From JACMNW01 sp963708425 (GTDB lineage Bacteria; Pseudomonadota; Alphaproteobacteria; Rhodobacterales; Rhodobacteraceae): a stretch of DNA of 64,000 bases. The stretch spans positions 496,001-560,000 of the forward strand of contig OY970206.1 of NCBI GenBank assembly GCA_963708425.1, written 5' to 3'. Position 1 is the stretch's first letter, and every line of letters begins with the position of its first letter. Positions 1 to 8,095 of the stretch are shown here, in pieces. A program made the position numbers and the translations under genes. Under the pieces are notes generated by a model, which saw only the letters and a program-made list of their open reading frames with translations, was not told the origin of the DNA and did not search any database.

Positions 1-248
1 AGGATCAGCCACGCCAGACCAACCGCCGTCAGCGCCAGCGCCACCGGGTTGGCGCGCACGGCAGCGTCCAGCGCCTGCGTGTAGGGCCCGGCATTCGTCC
101 TGATCAACGACGCGCCGTCGGACCACAGGCTATCCAGTGAAAACCGGTTCCACAGCGCGTCAATCGACGCCGACAGCGCATCGCGGTCCTGATCAAGCTG
201 CGCCTCGATCTGGCGCGGGGTCTCAGCGGCGATTGTTTGATGTTGCAT
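1..248 (-). CDS. DUF3618-family protein, partial
   Basis: The reading frame starts at ATG 248 on the minus strand and runs off the window edge, so only about 82 residues are seen. The product opens MQHQTIAAETPRQIEAQL, continues as a polar helix containing a DRDALSASIDALWNRFS segment, and ends in a hydrophobic stretch (NPVALALTAVGLAWLI) that should be a membrane helix. This layout fits DUF3618 proteins, small envelope proteins of unknown biochemical role that in alphaproteobacteria sit beside holin-like DUF1469 genes. Its start lies 26 bases inside the end of the upstream holin-like gene, so the two are probably translationally coupled. Confidence 0.72.
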   Translation of the reverse strand, partial: MQHQTIAAETPRQIEAQLDQDRDALSASIDALWNRFSLDSLWSDGASLIRTNAGPYTQALDAAVRANPVALALTAVGLAWLI

Positions 249-654
249 CAGGGATCACCATGGATTTTAGGGTTTCCGCATCATGGCGCAGATTTGCCAT
301 CATGCGTTTTGGGGCCAAGTTAGATGGCTTCAACTGGGCCAGGCCTATTTGAAGAAGGGCAAAGGCCAAAAGCAGCAGCCCAGCCCCAACCGCCACGCTC
401 GCCCAAACCGGTGCAAGCCCAGCCGCCACCAGCCCGGCAATCGCCGCAGCCGCCAGCACATTCAGCGCCGTGATACCCAAGATTGCCGCGATAACCAGCT
501 TGCCAAGGGCTGACGTGGCATCGCCGAGGCTGCGTTTTGCCTCAGCTCGGGCAAGAGCCAACTCGCCCCTGACCAATCGGCCTACGCCCGCCACAACGTC
601 GCCTAGCAGGCTGACCGGGCTTTCCCCGGTCGTTCTATCGGTCTGGCCTGTCAT
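223..654 (-). CDS. Phage holin family (DUF1469-like) membrane protein
   Basis: 143 residues. An N-terminal amphipathic part (roughly residues 15-50, LVRGELALARAEAKRS) is followed by two adjacent hydrophobic helices at about 52-75 and 79-102 and a basic tail. That is the usual plan of the putative actinobacterial holin-X / phage_holin_3_6 family, which despite its name is a common chromosomal stress-associated membrane protein in alphaproteobacteria. The ATG overlaps the stop of the upstream gene by four bases and its own stop lies inside the DUF3618 gene, giving a tight three-gene operon. No lytic partner gene is present, so a role in cell lysis is unlikely. Confidence 0.8.
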   Translation of the reverse strand: MTGQTDRTTGESPVSLLGDVVAGVGRLVRGELALARAEAKRSLGDATSALGKLVIAAILGITALNVLAAAAIAGLVAAGLAPVWASVAVGAGLLLLAFALLQIGLAQLKPSNLAPKRMMANLRHDAETLKSMVIPDATSNNRR

Positions 655-1133
655 GACTGCCGGCCGTTGTTGTGCGATGCTGCGGATGCACGCAAAAACC
701 GCGCCAGCGCAAAGCCCGCAACCGCTGCACCAGCGGCAAATGCACCCGGATTGCGATGTGCGAGCGCCCGCATATCGGCAACAATGTCGGACATGCTGCG
801 GTCGCGCAATGTGTTGGCGGCCGATGACACGCCACCAGCGACTGCCGACAAAACCCGCGCCTGCACGGAACCAGCTGCCGGTTCTTCGGCGGCACGGCGC
901 AGCGTTTCGGCCAACCGATCACCGCTTTCACTTAGCGCGTCGCGCGCATCATCCATGCGTTCGACGGCGCTATCCCGCACTGCCGCCGCCGTATCCGCCG
1001 CCTGCGCAGACACGTTGGATGCCAGATCGCGGACGGTGTCTTTGGCCACATCCGCCGCATGTGATGCAGTTTTCATCGCTGCATCAGCACCGTCTTGGAT
1101 ATTTTCTTTCAGGGTTTTTGTGTTCGTGTTCAT
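651..1133 (-). CDS. Conserved alanine-rich helical protein, stress-cluster lead gene
   Basis: 160 residues from the ATG at 1133, chosen because GGAGAAG lies 4 bases upstream; an in-frame ATG at 1145 is possible but has a poorer site. The protein is almost wholly helical and alanine-rich with repeated amphipathic KTASHAADVAKDTV-type segments, resembling LEA-like or YtjB/ElaB-type helical proteins, and has one hydrophobic C-terminal helix (GAFAAGAAVAGFALARFL). Proteins of this kind are annotated as hypothetical or nutrient-deprivation-induced; I do not recognise a defined family. It is first in the operon with the holin-like and DUF3618 genes, which points to a shared envelope or stress role. 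Confidence 0.68.
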   Translation of the reverse strand: MNTNTKTLKENIQDGADAAMKTASHAADVAKDTVRDLASNVSAQAADTAAAVRDSAVERMDDARDALSESGDRLAETLRRAAEEPAAGSVQARVLSAVAGGVSSAANTLRDRSMSDIVADMRALAHRNPGAFAAGAAVAGFALARFLRASAASHNNGRQS

Positions 1134-1219
1134 CGTCTTCTCCATCAAAAAAGTGAATCGGTCCAAACGCAGCGTAAAAGGGTGCCGCTTTGATCACTCG
1201 GTTTCGCCGGTCGGTCTAC

Positions 1220-1681
1220 TCAGCCAAGCTGGCGGGTTTCATCCAACAGGCCGGTCAGCTCGACCTTCATCTGAACCAGTGCGTCGTGGTGTCCCTCTGG
1301 CAGGCTGGCCGCTATCGCGCGTTCAAACGCGGCAAGCACGTTTTGCTCGCCACTGCGAACCCGGTCCATCACACCACTGTCAATGGCGTCAAGAACCGTG
1401 GGCAGCGACACCACAGCCGAGTTGACCGTGCCCATGAACGATCCATCCGCGTCTGGCAGACCGCCCATCTCGCGCACCATGTTGTCAAGGCGGGCAACAT
1501 GGCGACCGTGTAAAGCACTGAACCGGTCCGCGATCGGCTGAAAGTCTGGCTCGGCCTTTTCGACCATTTTCTGGAACCCGTGCAGCGTATCAACGCTTAG
1601 CGTGTGCAGATCGATCAGCGCTTCAAGGCTGTCGGCAGCACCGAAACCGCCGGGGTTAGTCGTGTCGTTAAGCATCGGCAT
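1220..1681 (-). CDS. PA2169/DUF2383-type four-helix-bundle protein
   Basis: 153 residues from ATG 1681, which has GGAGG eight bases upstream. The longer reading frame to 1792 starts with a cysteine-rich stretch unlike the family and is rejected. The sequence DSLEALIDLHTLSVDTLHGF near the N terminus and the long helices after it match the DUF2383 / PA2169 four-helix bundle, a ferritin-like fold without an obvious complete metal site here. Its biochemical role is unknown; homologues are often induced under general stress. An EcfG-type promoter lies about 36 bases upstream of the start. Confidence 0.75.
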   Translation of the reverse strand: MPMLNDTTNPGGFGAADSLEALIDLHTLSVDTLHGFQKMVEKAEPDFQPIADRFSALHGRHVARLDNMVREMGGLPDADGSFMGTVNSAVVSLPTVLDAIDSGVMDRVRSGEQNVLAAFERAIAASLPEGHHDALVQMKVELTGLLDETRQLG

Positions 1682-1716
1682 ATCAAAGCCTCCGATAGTG
1701 CAACATTCGCGAAAAC

Positions 1717-1742
1717 AACACCGATCGCCCCCAAATGGTTCC
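1717..1742 (-). promoter_or_regulatory. EcfG-type general-stress promoter before the DUF2383 gene
   Basis: Read on the minus strand, GGAAC (1742-1738) is followed after exactly 17 bases by TGTT (1720-1717). This matches the alphaproteobacterial EcfG consensus GGAAC-N16/17-cGTT apart from the weakly conserved C. Transcription would begin near 1710, about 30 bases before the ATG at 1681. The motif is seen directly; use by EcfG is inferred. Confidence 0.6.
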
Positions 1743-1899
1743 GGAAAAAAAGAATGAAAATTCACCGCATCGCAATGGGAACCAGCCACCACTTCACGCG
1801 TTGTTACATTGAACCGCGTCTGGCAAACCGTTCCCCCTCGGGTTTTGTCCTCGGCGTTGGTCCACTGGTTCCAAGCTCCCTTCCCTGGAGCCCGACTTA

Positions 1900-1922
1900 G
1901 GCCGCAGGGTTACCCTGCGGCC
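1900..1922. terminator. Terminator-like hairpin downstream of the AI-2E family gene
   Basis: A perfect 10-bp stem (GGCCGCAGGG / CCCTGCGGCC) with a 3-base loop, GC-rich. On the plus side it is followed by TATTCTTT; on the minus side, the direction of the flanking gene, the downstream bases are not T-rich, so termination efficiency on that strand is uncertain. It separates the AI-2E family gene (ending at 1959) from the DUF2383 promoter. Confidence 0.55.
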
Positions 1923-1958
1923 TATTCTTTATTCAGCGCGTCGATTAACCCGCCAGAT

Positions 1959-3983
1959 TCAGCGCGCCGCTGACGCCGCCGTCGCGCGTTTTGGCACGAC
2001 CCGCAACGTCCGGCCCTTTGCCTTTTGGGTGGGTTCTGTTGCCGGTCGCGGTGCTTCATCCTCAAATGCCAGCGCAAGTGCCTCTTCCATGGATGTTGCG
2101 TAGAAATCCGCGCCAATTTCCATAATCTCGGTCAATTTGTCCGGCGACACGCGCCGCGCTGGCGCACCATTGTGCAAGTTCACCGCTGCGTGCCACAACA
2201 CCAACCCAACCCGCATATGTGGTGCCGCCCGCTTCAACCGGCGGATATGCAGCAATGATGCCCGTGACGGGGCGGTATCAAGAAAGTTCAGCAGCACACA
2301 ATGTGCGTCCAAACCTGTGACCCCGGCAAACCTGCTGGGTGTTAAATCGGCATGCGACAGGATCGTCACTTGCGCCCCGTCCGACGCTGCGGCTTGCGCC
2401 AACATGCCCGCCGCGACATCATCTAGCCGTGTCCGTCCACCCAGCATTACAAGACGACGGTCCGCCCCGGCGAGTTCGGTCTTGCCCCCATTGTCTGGCG
2501 CATCGCCTTCGCCGTCACCCGGCAGAGCAATCTCGCGATGCGCCGCAGACAGCTCGTCCGCCACGACCTGATCCAGCTCGGTCAGCAGATGCTCGGCGGT
2601 GTCAGCGAAACGGGTCAATTGGTCTTGCGATAGAACGCCACGCTCATAATCGCCCTGTGCCAGCAGCAACGCCGGGATGCCGACATCGCGGTGGTAATCC
2701 GCGATAAACTCTTCTTCCAGCAACTCTTCCGCACGTAGCGTGCTTTCAACCGTATCGCCAACCAGCAACCGCTGATAAAGTCTTGAATGTGCTTCCAAAA
2801 CCGGTCGGTCACCGAACAGCACATCAAACACCTCGAACTGCGGAATGTAGCGGCCGACCACCACAAGACATACGGTTAATGGTGTCGACAGAACCAGCCC
2901 CAATGGCCCCCAAACAAAGGTCCAGAAAATTGCCGAAATGATGATCGCCAGCGGGCTGACACCAGTTCGCGAGCCATAAAGCCAAGGCTCGACCACGTTC
3001 GAGCTGATCAGTTCAACCGTCAAAAACAATGCGCCGGTCCAGATAACCATGTACCAGTCAGGCGACACCGCAAAAGCCAGAAACAACGGAAAGATCGCCG
3101 CCAGGATGGGGCCGATATACGGCACGAACCGCAACACCAGCGTCAGCATCCCCCAAAGCAGGGCATTTGGCACCCCGATCAGCATCAATCCAACGCCAAT
3201 CGGCACCGCATAAATAACGTTTACCAGAAGCTGGATCAGCAGATAGGTGCCCACCCTTGTGCCAGCATCTTCAATCACTTGCGTGGTACGGTTAATATCA
3301 TTTGCACCCACCAGACGGATGAAGCGGTCGCGCAGTTCATCCCGTTCAAGCAGCATGAAAACCACGACAACAATTACCAGACCCGCCGTCGCAATCGGCT
3401 TGACCAACGGCAGCACCAGATCGCGCAAGGTTTCGAACGTGCCGCGACTTTCGACCACTTCCACGGCGAGCGGCTTGTCCGGGTCACCAGTCGCCGCACC
3501 ACTTTCCGGCACGACCGTCGCAATCTGCGCGTTAATCTCGGCAACCATCCGCGAAAGCCGGGCTACCAAGCCGTTTTCCGGCCCTGTATCCTGCAAGGTT
3601 TCCAGCTTGGTGACAATGTTGTCCTGAAATGTTGGCAGTTCCTGAGCCAGCTGGCCCACTTGCCCGGCAACAACCAGCACGAACATGCCAATCACCGCGA
3701 AGGCAAGCGTCACTGCCGCCAGAACCGACGCAATCATGGGCAGGCCGACGCTCCGCAAACGGGTAACAAGTGGTGACAGGGCAAAGGTGACCAGCATGGC
3801 AATCGCCAGCGGCAAGAACACGTCCCTGCCAAAGTGCAGCGCAGCGACTATGGCAATCGTCGTCACGACCACACTGCCCGGTGGTCTTTGCGCATAGGAT
3901 TGCCGCAAATGCCGCAGTGCCGCTCCAGTTTCAGGACGGCTGGCCTCCGTCGCTGCGATCCTTGGCCCCGCGATCTTTGTCAT
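1959..3983 (-). CDS. AI-2E family (PerM-like) transporter with C-terminal extension
   Basis: 674 residues. Residues ~1-390 carry the AI-2E/PerM membrane domain: paired helices near the N terminus (VVVTTIAIVAALHFG, FLPLAIAMLVTFALSP), a helix at about 85-110, then the C-terminal helix set containing NVIYAVPIGVGLMLIGVPNA and FVPYIGPILAAIFPLFLAF, typical of the family. The remaining ~280 residues form a soluble cytoplasmic extension rich in acidic residues, much longer than the usual 350-residue family member. Family members export or transport diverse solutes; only some touch autoinducer-2, so no substrate is assigned. An EcfG-type promoter sits 28 bases upstream, tying it to the stress cluster. 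Confidence 0.85.
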   Translation of the reverse strand: MTKIAGPRIAATEASRPETGAALRHLRQSYAQRPPGSVVVTTIAIVAALHFGRDVFLPLAIAMLVTFALSPLVTRLRSVGLPMIASVLAAVTLAFAVIGMFVLVVAGQVGQLAQELPTFQDNIVTKLETLQDTGPENGLVARLSRMVAEINAQIATVVPESGAATGDPDKPLAVEVVESRGTFETLRDLVLPLVKPIATAGLVIVVVVFMLLERDELRDRFIRLVGANDINRTTQVIEDAGTRVGTYLLIQLLVNVIYAVPIGVGLMLIGVPNALLWGMLTLVLRFVPYIGPILAAIFPLFLAFAVSPDWYMVIWTGALFLTVELISSNVVEPWLYGSRTGVSPLAIIISAIFWTFVWGPLGLVLSTPLTVCLVVVGRYIPQFEVFDVLFGDRPVLEAHSRLYQRLLVGDTVESTLRAEELLEEEFIADYHRDVGIPALLLAQGDYERGVLSQDQLTRFADTAEHLLTELDQVVADELSAAHREIALPGDGEGDAPDNGGKTELAGADRRLVMLGGRTRLDDVAAGMLAQAAASDGAQVTILSHADLTPSRFAGVTGLDAHCVLLNFLDTAPSRASLLHIRRLKRAAPHMRVGLVLWHAAVNLHNGAPARRVSPDKLTEIMEIGADFYATSMEEALALAFEDEAPRPATEPTQKAKGRTLRVVPKRATAASAAR

Positions 3984-4010
3984 TGCAACTGACCCCTAGC
4001 TTTCGTCGGA

Positions 4011-4036
4011 AACGCGCAGCGCAGGTTTTTGGTTCC
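4011..4036 (-). promoter_or_regulatory. EcfG-type general-stress promoter before the AI-2E family gene
   Basis: On the minus strand GGAAC (4036-4032), a 17-base spacer and CGTT (4014-4011) give a perfect match to the EcfG consensus. The start codon is at 3983, so the leader would be about 20 bases long. Confidence 0.68.
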
Positions 4037-4069
4037 CGCACAAATATCTAGCAGTCCGCAGGAGTGCCC

Positions 4070-7000
4070 TCAAGTGTCGGCGGGAATGCTCACCAAGTGC
4101 GGCACGTCGACCGACACCTTGCCCAAAACGACAGTCAAATCATGTGTGCCGGTTGTCAGCGGAACCGTCAGACCGCTGTTGTCAACTTGCACAGGGACGC
4201 CGTTCAGTTGAGCCGACGCAATGCCATAACCCGAATTTTCCGGGTTCAGCACGGTAATCGCGAACTTGGCGTCACCCAGCGTGACGGTTGCCGACATTTC
4301 GGGCCAAGCTTTCGGGAAGCACGGGTTCAAGCGCAGCTTTTGTCCCACGCGGGTAAGACCCAGCAGCCCCTCAATCCCCGCACGGTACATCCAACCGGCA
4401 GACCCTGTGTACCACGTCCAGCCACCACGCCCTGCATGCGGCGCTGTCGAATAAACATCGGCGGCCACAACATACGGCTCCACCTTGTAACGGTCGGCGT
4501 CGCGCGGCGTCAGCGCGTGATTGACAGGGTTCAGCATGCTGAACAGCCGCCCGGCAGCATCGCCATCGCCCAGTTTTGCATGCGCCATGATCGCCCACAT
4601 CGCGGCATGGCTATATTGCCCGCCATTCTCGCGCAGCCCCGGCGGATAGCCCTTGATATAGCCAGGGTCCATCGAGGTGCGGTCGAACGGCGGCGAAAAC
4701 AGCAGCGCAAGGCCAGGGTCAGGGCGGACCAGATGCGCGGTCATCGATGCCATTGCAGTTCTGGCACGTGCCGGATCTGCCGCACCGGACAGCACTGCCC
4801 AGGATTGCGCGATGCTGTCGATCCGACATTCGTCTGACGCGGCGGACCCAAGCACCGTGCCGTCATCAAACGTGCCGCGCCGATACCACGCACCATCCCA
4901 CCCCTGCGCCTCGATCGCCTCGCGCACAGCTTTGGCATGGGTTCGCCAACGCCGTGCCCGCTTGGTATCACGGGCGTCGGCCAGCGGCGCCATCATGTCG
5001 ATTGTCGCAATCAGCAACCAACCCAGCCAGACACTGGTGCCACGGCCGCCTTCGCCAACGCGGTTCATCCCGTCGTTCCAGTCACCGGTGCCAATCAATG
5101 GCATGCCGTTTTCACCGGTCATCTCGATGGCTTGATCCAGACCACGGGCGCAATGCTCGAACAAACTAGCAGTGGTTTCCGAAACCGACGGCTGAAAGAA
5201 ATCGTCATGCGCGCCGGGTGGCACCATCGGCCCTTGCAAGAATGGCACCACTTCATCCAAGATGCCGACGTCGCCCGACACAGCAATGTACCGCGCCACA
5301 CCGTAGCCCAACCAGACGCGATCATCCGATATTCGCGTGCGCACCCCCTGCCCCGAATGCGGCAGCCACCAGTGCTGCACATCACCTTCGGGAAACTGGC
5401 GACCGGCTGCCCGCAACAGGTGCGCCCGCGTCATTTCCGGGCGACTGAAAGTCAGCGCCATACCGTCTTGCAGCTGATCCCGAAAGCCATAAGCCCCGCT
5501 GGCCTGATAAAACCCGGCCCGCGCCCAAATTCGGCAGGCAAGGGTCTGATACATCAACCAGCCGTTCAACATGATATCCATCGCCCGATCCGGTGAGGTC
5601 ACCTGCACTGCAGTCAACAACTCCGCCCAATGCCGTTTCACAGCCGCCAAAACCTCGGTCGCATCAGCCGCCCGCATCCGCTGGATCAAAGCGCTCGCCG
5701 CCGCCTCGCTGTCGGCCTGACCCAGCATGAATACCACCTCGACCGTCTCGCCGGGCCGCAAGGTAATACGCCGTTGCAGGGCCGCACAGGGGTCCAGCGC
5801 CGGACCAGTGCGCCCTGAAAGGGGTGCAGCACTGATCCCGACGGGTGCAGCCAGGGTCCCGCCCGGTCCAATAAACTCGGCCCGATCGGCGGTCCAACTG
5901 CTGGTGCGGGGCCCAAGATCGGCAAACGCCACCCGCCCCGGAAACGCAGTGCTGAACGTATTCTGTGCAAGGATTGCCCCCGTCACCGAGTCCACCTTAG
6001 TCATCACGAACGGGGCAGAGGCACTGCGCGATGTTCCAAGCACCCAGTCCGCATAGGCCGTCACCGACAACTCCCGCGCCGTTGCGCCAGTGTTGCGCAA
6101 TGTCAGTCGGCTGATCTTAACGCTGGCGTCCATCGGAACAAATTGGGTCATCTCGGCTGCGATGTCGTGGCTTTCATGCTGAAACGCGGAATAGCCAAAG
6201 CCGTGCCGGGCCGTGTAAGTACCCGCCCCCCGTATCGGCAGTGCAGTCGGTGTCCAGACATGATCCGTCTCCAGATCATGCAGATAAATTGCTTCGCCTG
6301 CGGGGTCGGTCACCGGATCGTTGGACCACGGCGTTATCTGATTTTCGCGGCTGTTTTCCGACCAGACATGACCACTACCTTCGGCGGACACCTGAAAACC
6401 GAAACTGGAGTTGGCAATAACATTTATCCAAGGCGCAGGTGTCGTTTGGCCATCGCGCAGCACCGTTACATATTCGCGCCCATCATCCGCAAACCCACCA
6501 ATCCCGTTGAAAAACTCCAGTTCCGGGATCTTCGGCGTCGGCGGCAACGGCACTGGTACTGGCAAAGTCAGGGCCAACGGCGGCGCAAGACGGCCCGACG
6601 CAAGTGCAGCCATCTGCTGGCCAATATCACCACGGCCCGCCATCAGCACCACACGCGCCATCGACATCAGATGCGCCCGCGCACCTGGGTTTAGAAGATC
6701 GGCCCGCAGCGTGTGAATGCTGCCCTGCGCCGCCGCATGAATGCCCGTCGCACGTGGGCGCGACCGGGCCGCCCGAACAGCGCTTTCGATGCCAATCTGA
6801 AGATCCTGCACATAGGATGACGACCGATCATTCAAGATCACCAGATCAACCGGCAACTGACGCATCCCCCAATATTCATGCGCGCTAAGCACCTGATGCA
6901 GAACGGCAATATCCTCTGCATCCTCGATCTGCAAAAGTACAATCGGCAAATCACCGGAAATCCCCAATGCCCAAAGCGCCGACTGCGGCCCGGCGCCTTC

Positions 7001-8086
7001 GACAATCTGACTGGCCGAGCCGCGCAGTCGCGCATCGCCGCGCATTACCATACCGCCCAGCGCCTGAAAATCGGCGGCATCCGCGTGGGTAATTCCCAGA
7101 TGGCGCAATTGCACCTGTGCCTGGGTCCAGGACAGCGTTGCTGCCCGCGCAAACGCCGATGCATCCCGGTGTCGATCCACCAGATCGAGCAACGCATCGG
7201 GCGACGCCGCAACCAAAGTCCAAAATGTTACCCGGGTAACCCCGCCTGCCGGAATACTGACCCTGCGGCGGATCGAAAAGATCGGGTCCAGCACTGTGCC
7301 CGTCGTGCCTGACAACGGGCTATCAGCCATCATCGCCTGCCCAATGCTGCGCCCGCGACCGATAAATTTGGCGCGGTCCGTCTCAATCTGCATCGGTGCA
7401 GTTTCGGACCCTTCGACAACGGCAATATGGGCCGCCCAAACCTCGGGGTCATGTGGTGACCGTCGCCGCCGTGTGGCAATGATGACACCAAGTTCCGGCA
7501 GATAATCGGTCACCACGAACATCTTCGAAAATGCCGGATGCGCCTGATCTGATGACTGCGGTGCCAACACCAGTTCTGCGTACGAGGTCAAATCCACCTC
7601 GCGCGCGCGGCGTCCGGTATTGGTCAACGTGACGCGCCGCGCTTCGGCGTCATCTTCGGCAGAGACCACCACCTCTGTATGGCTGGTAAACCGAGGCGCA
7701 ACGTGGGTGAAGGCCGCATGATGTTCGCAGAACACCGCGCGGTGACGGTCCGGATCAGCCAGCGTCGGCTGTACACCTGCCGACCAGACCAGCCCCGTGG
7801 TGGTATCGCGGGCAAATATGAAAGACCCAAGTGCCGCCTGCGTTGCCTCGGCCCGCCAGCGGGTAATGGCCATATCGCGCCAGCGGCTAAAGCCCTCGCC
7901 GGTTGGGGTCAACATAACACTGTAATTGCCGTTGGACAGCAGATGCGCCGTCGGCGTCAAACCGGCGGGTGCATCGAACACCCGCACTGTCGGCACGTCG
8001 CTGCTTTCCTTGGCCGCCACCAACACTTCCTTGGCGCGCGGTGGGGCAGTTGCAACATCGCGGGGCACCCGCTCTTGCAACAACAA
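4070..8086 (-). CDS. ndvB: Cyclic beta-1,2-glucan synthase, C-terminal (GH94) half
   Basis: 1338 residues forming the C-terminal half of an NdvB/ChvB/Cgs-type enzyme. It holds the carbohydrate-binding/GH94 phosphorylase-like modules that set glucan length; the catalytic-acid motif GTGDWNDGMNRVG is visible in the last third, and WWLPHSGQGVRTRISDD and TWYTGSAGWMYRAGIEG are also family hallmarks. It is in the same frame as the gene upstream and is separated from it only by one TAA plus nine bases; the codons between read G-A-E, continuing into LLLQERVPRD as in unbroken homologues. The TTG at 8086 has AAGGGG a few bases ahead, so reinitiation is conceivable, but a separate natural gene is unlikely. 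Together the halves give ~2830 residues, the normal NdvB length. Confidence 0.85.
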   Translation of the reverse strand: MLLQERVPRDVATAPPRAKEVLVAAKESSDVPTVRVFDAPAGLTPTAHLLSNGNYSVMLTPTGEGFSRWRDMAITRWRAEATQAALGSFIFARDTTTGLVWSAGVQPTLADPDRHRAVFCEHHAAFTHVAPRFTSHTEVVVSAEDDAEARRVTLTNTGRRAREVDLTSYAELVLAPQSSDQAHPAFSKMFVVTDYLPELGVIIATRRRRSPHDPEVWAAHIAVVEGSETAPMQIETDRAKFIGRGRSIGQAMMADSPLSGTTGTVLDPIFSIRRRVSIPAGGVTRVTFWTLVAASPDALLDLVDRHRDASAFARAATLSWTQAQVQLRHLGITHADAADFQALGGMVMRGDARLRGSASQIVEGAGPQSALWALGISGDLPIVLLQIEDAEDIAVLHQVLSAHEYWGMRQLPVDLVILNDRSSSYVQDLQIGIESAVRAARSRPRATGIHAAAQGSIHTLRADLLNPGARAHLMSMARVVLMAGRGDIGQQMAALASGRLAPPLALTLPVPVPLPPTPKIPELEFFNGIGGFADDGREYVTVLRDGQTTPAPWINVIANSSFGFQVSAEGSGHVWSENSRENQITPWSNDPVTDPAGEAIYLHDLETDHVWTPTALPIRGAGTYTARHGFGYSAFQHESHDIAAEMTQFVPMDASVKISRLTLRNTGATARELSVTAYADWVLGTSRSASAPFVMTKVDSVTGAILAQNTFSTAFPGRVAFADLGPRTSSWTADRAEFIGPGGTLAAPVGISAAPLSGRTGPALDPCAALQRRITLRPGETVEVVFMLGQADSEAAASALIQRMRAADATEVLAAVKRHWAELLTAVQVTSPDRAMDIMLNGWLMYQTLACRIWARAGFYQASGAYGFRDQLQDGMALTFSRPEMTRAHLLRAAGRQFPEGDVQHWWLPHSGQGVRTRISDDRVWLGYGVARYIAVSGDVGILDEVVPFLQGPMVPPGAHDDFFQPSVSETTASLFEHCARGLDQAIEMTGENGMPLIGTGDWNDGMNRVGEGGRGTSVWLGWLLIATIDMMAPLADARDTKRARRWRTHAKAVREAIEAQGWDGAWYRRGTFDDGTVLGSAASDECRIDSIAQSWAVLSGAADPARARTAMASMTAHLVRPDPGLALLFSPPFDRTSMDPGYIKGYPPGLRENGGQYSHAAMWAIMAHAKLGDGDAAGRLFSMLNPVNHALTPRDADRYKVEPYVVAADVYSTAPHAGRGGWTWYTGSAGWMYRAGIEGLLGLTRVGQKLRLNPCFPKAWPEMSATVTLGDAKFAITVLNPENSGYGIASAQLNGVPVQVDNSGLTVPLTTGTHDLTVVLGKVSVDVPHLVSIPADT

Positions 8087-8095
8087 CTCGGCCCC

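Noticed and set aside
223..654. The holin-like gene as part of a lysis cassette or prophage.
   Set aside because: No endolysin, spanin or phage structural gene is near, and its operon partners are stress-associated envelope proteins.
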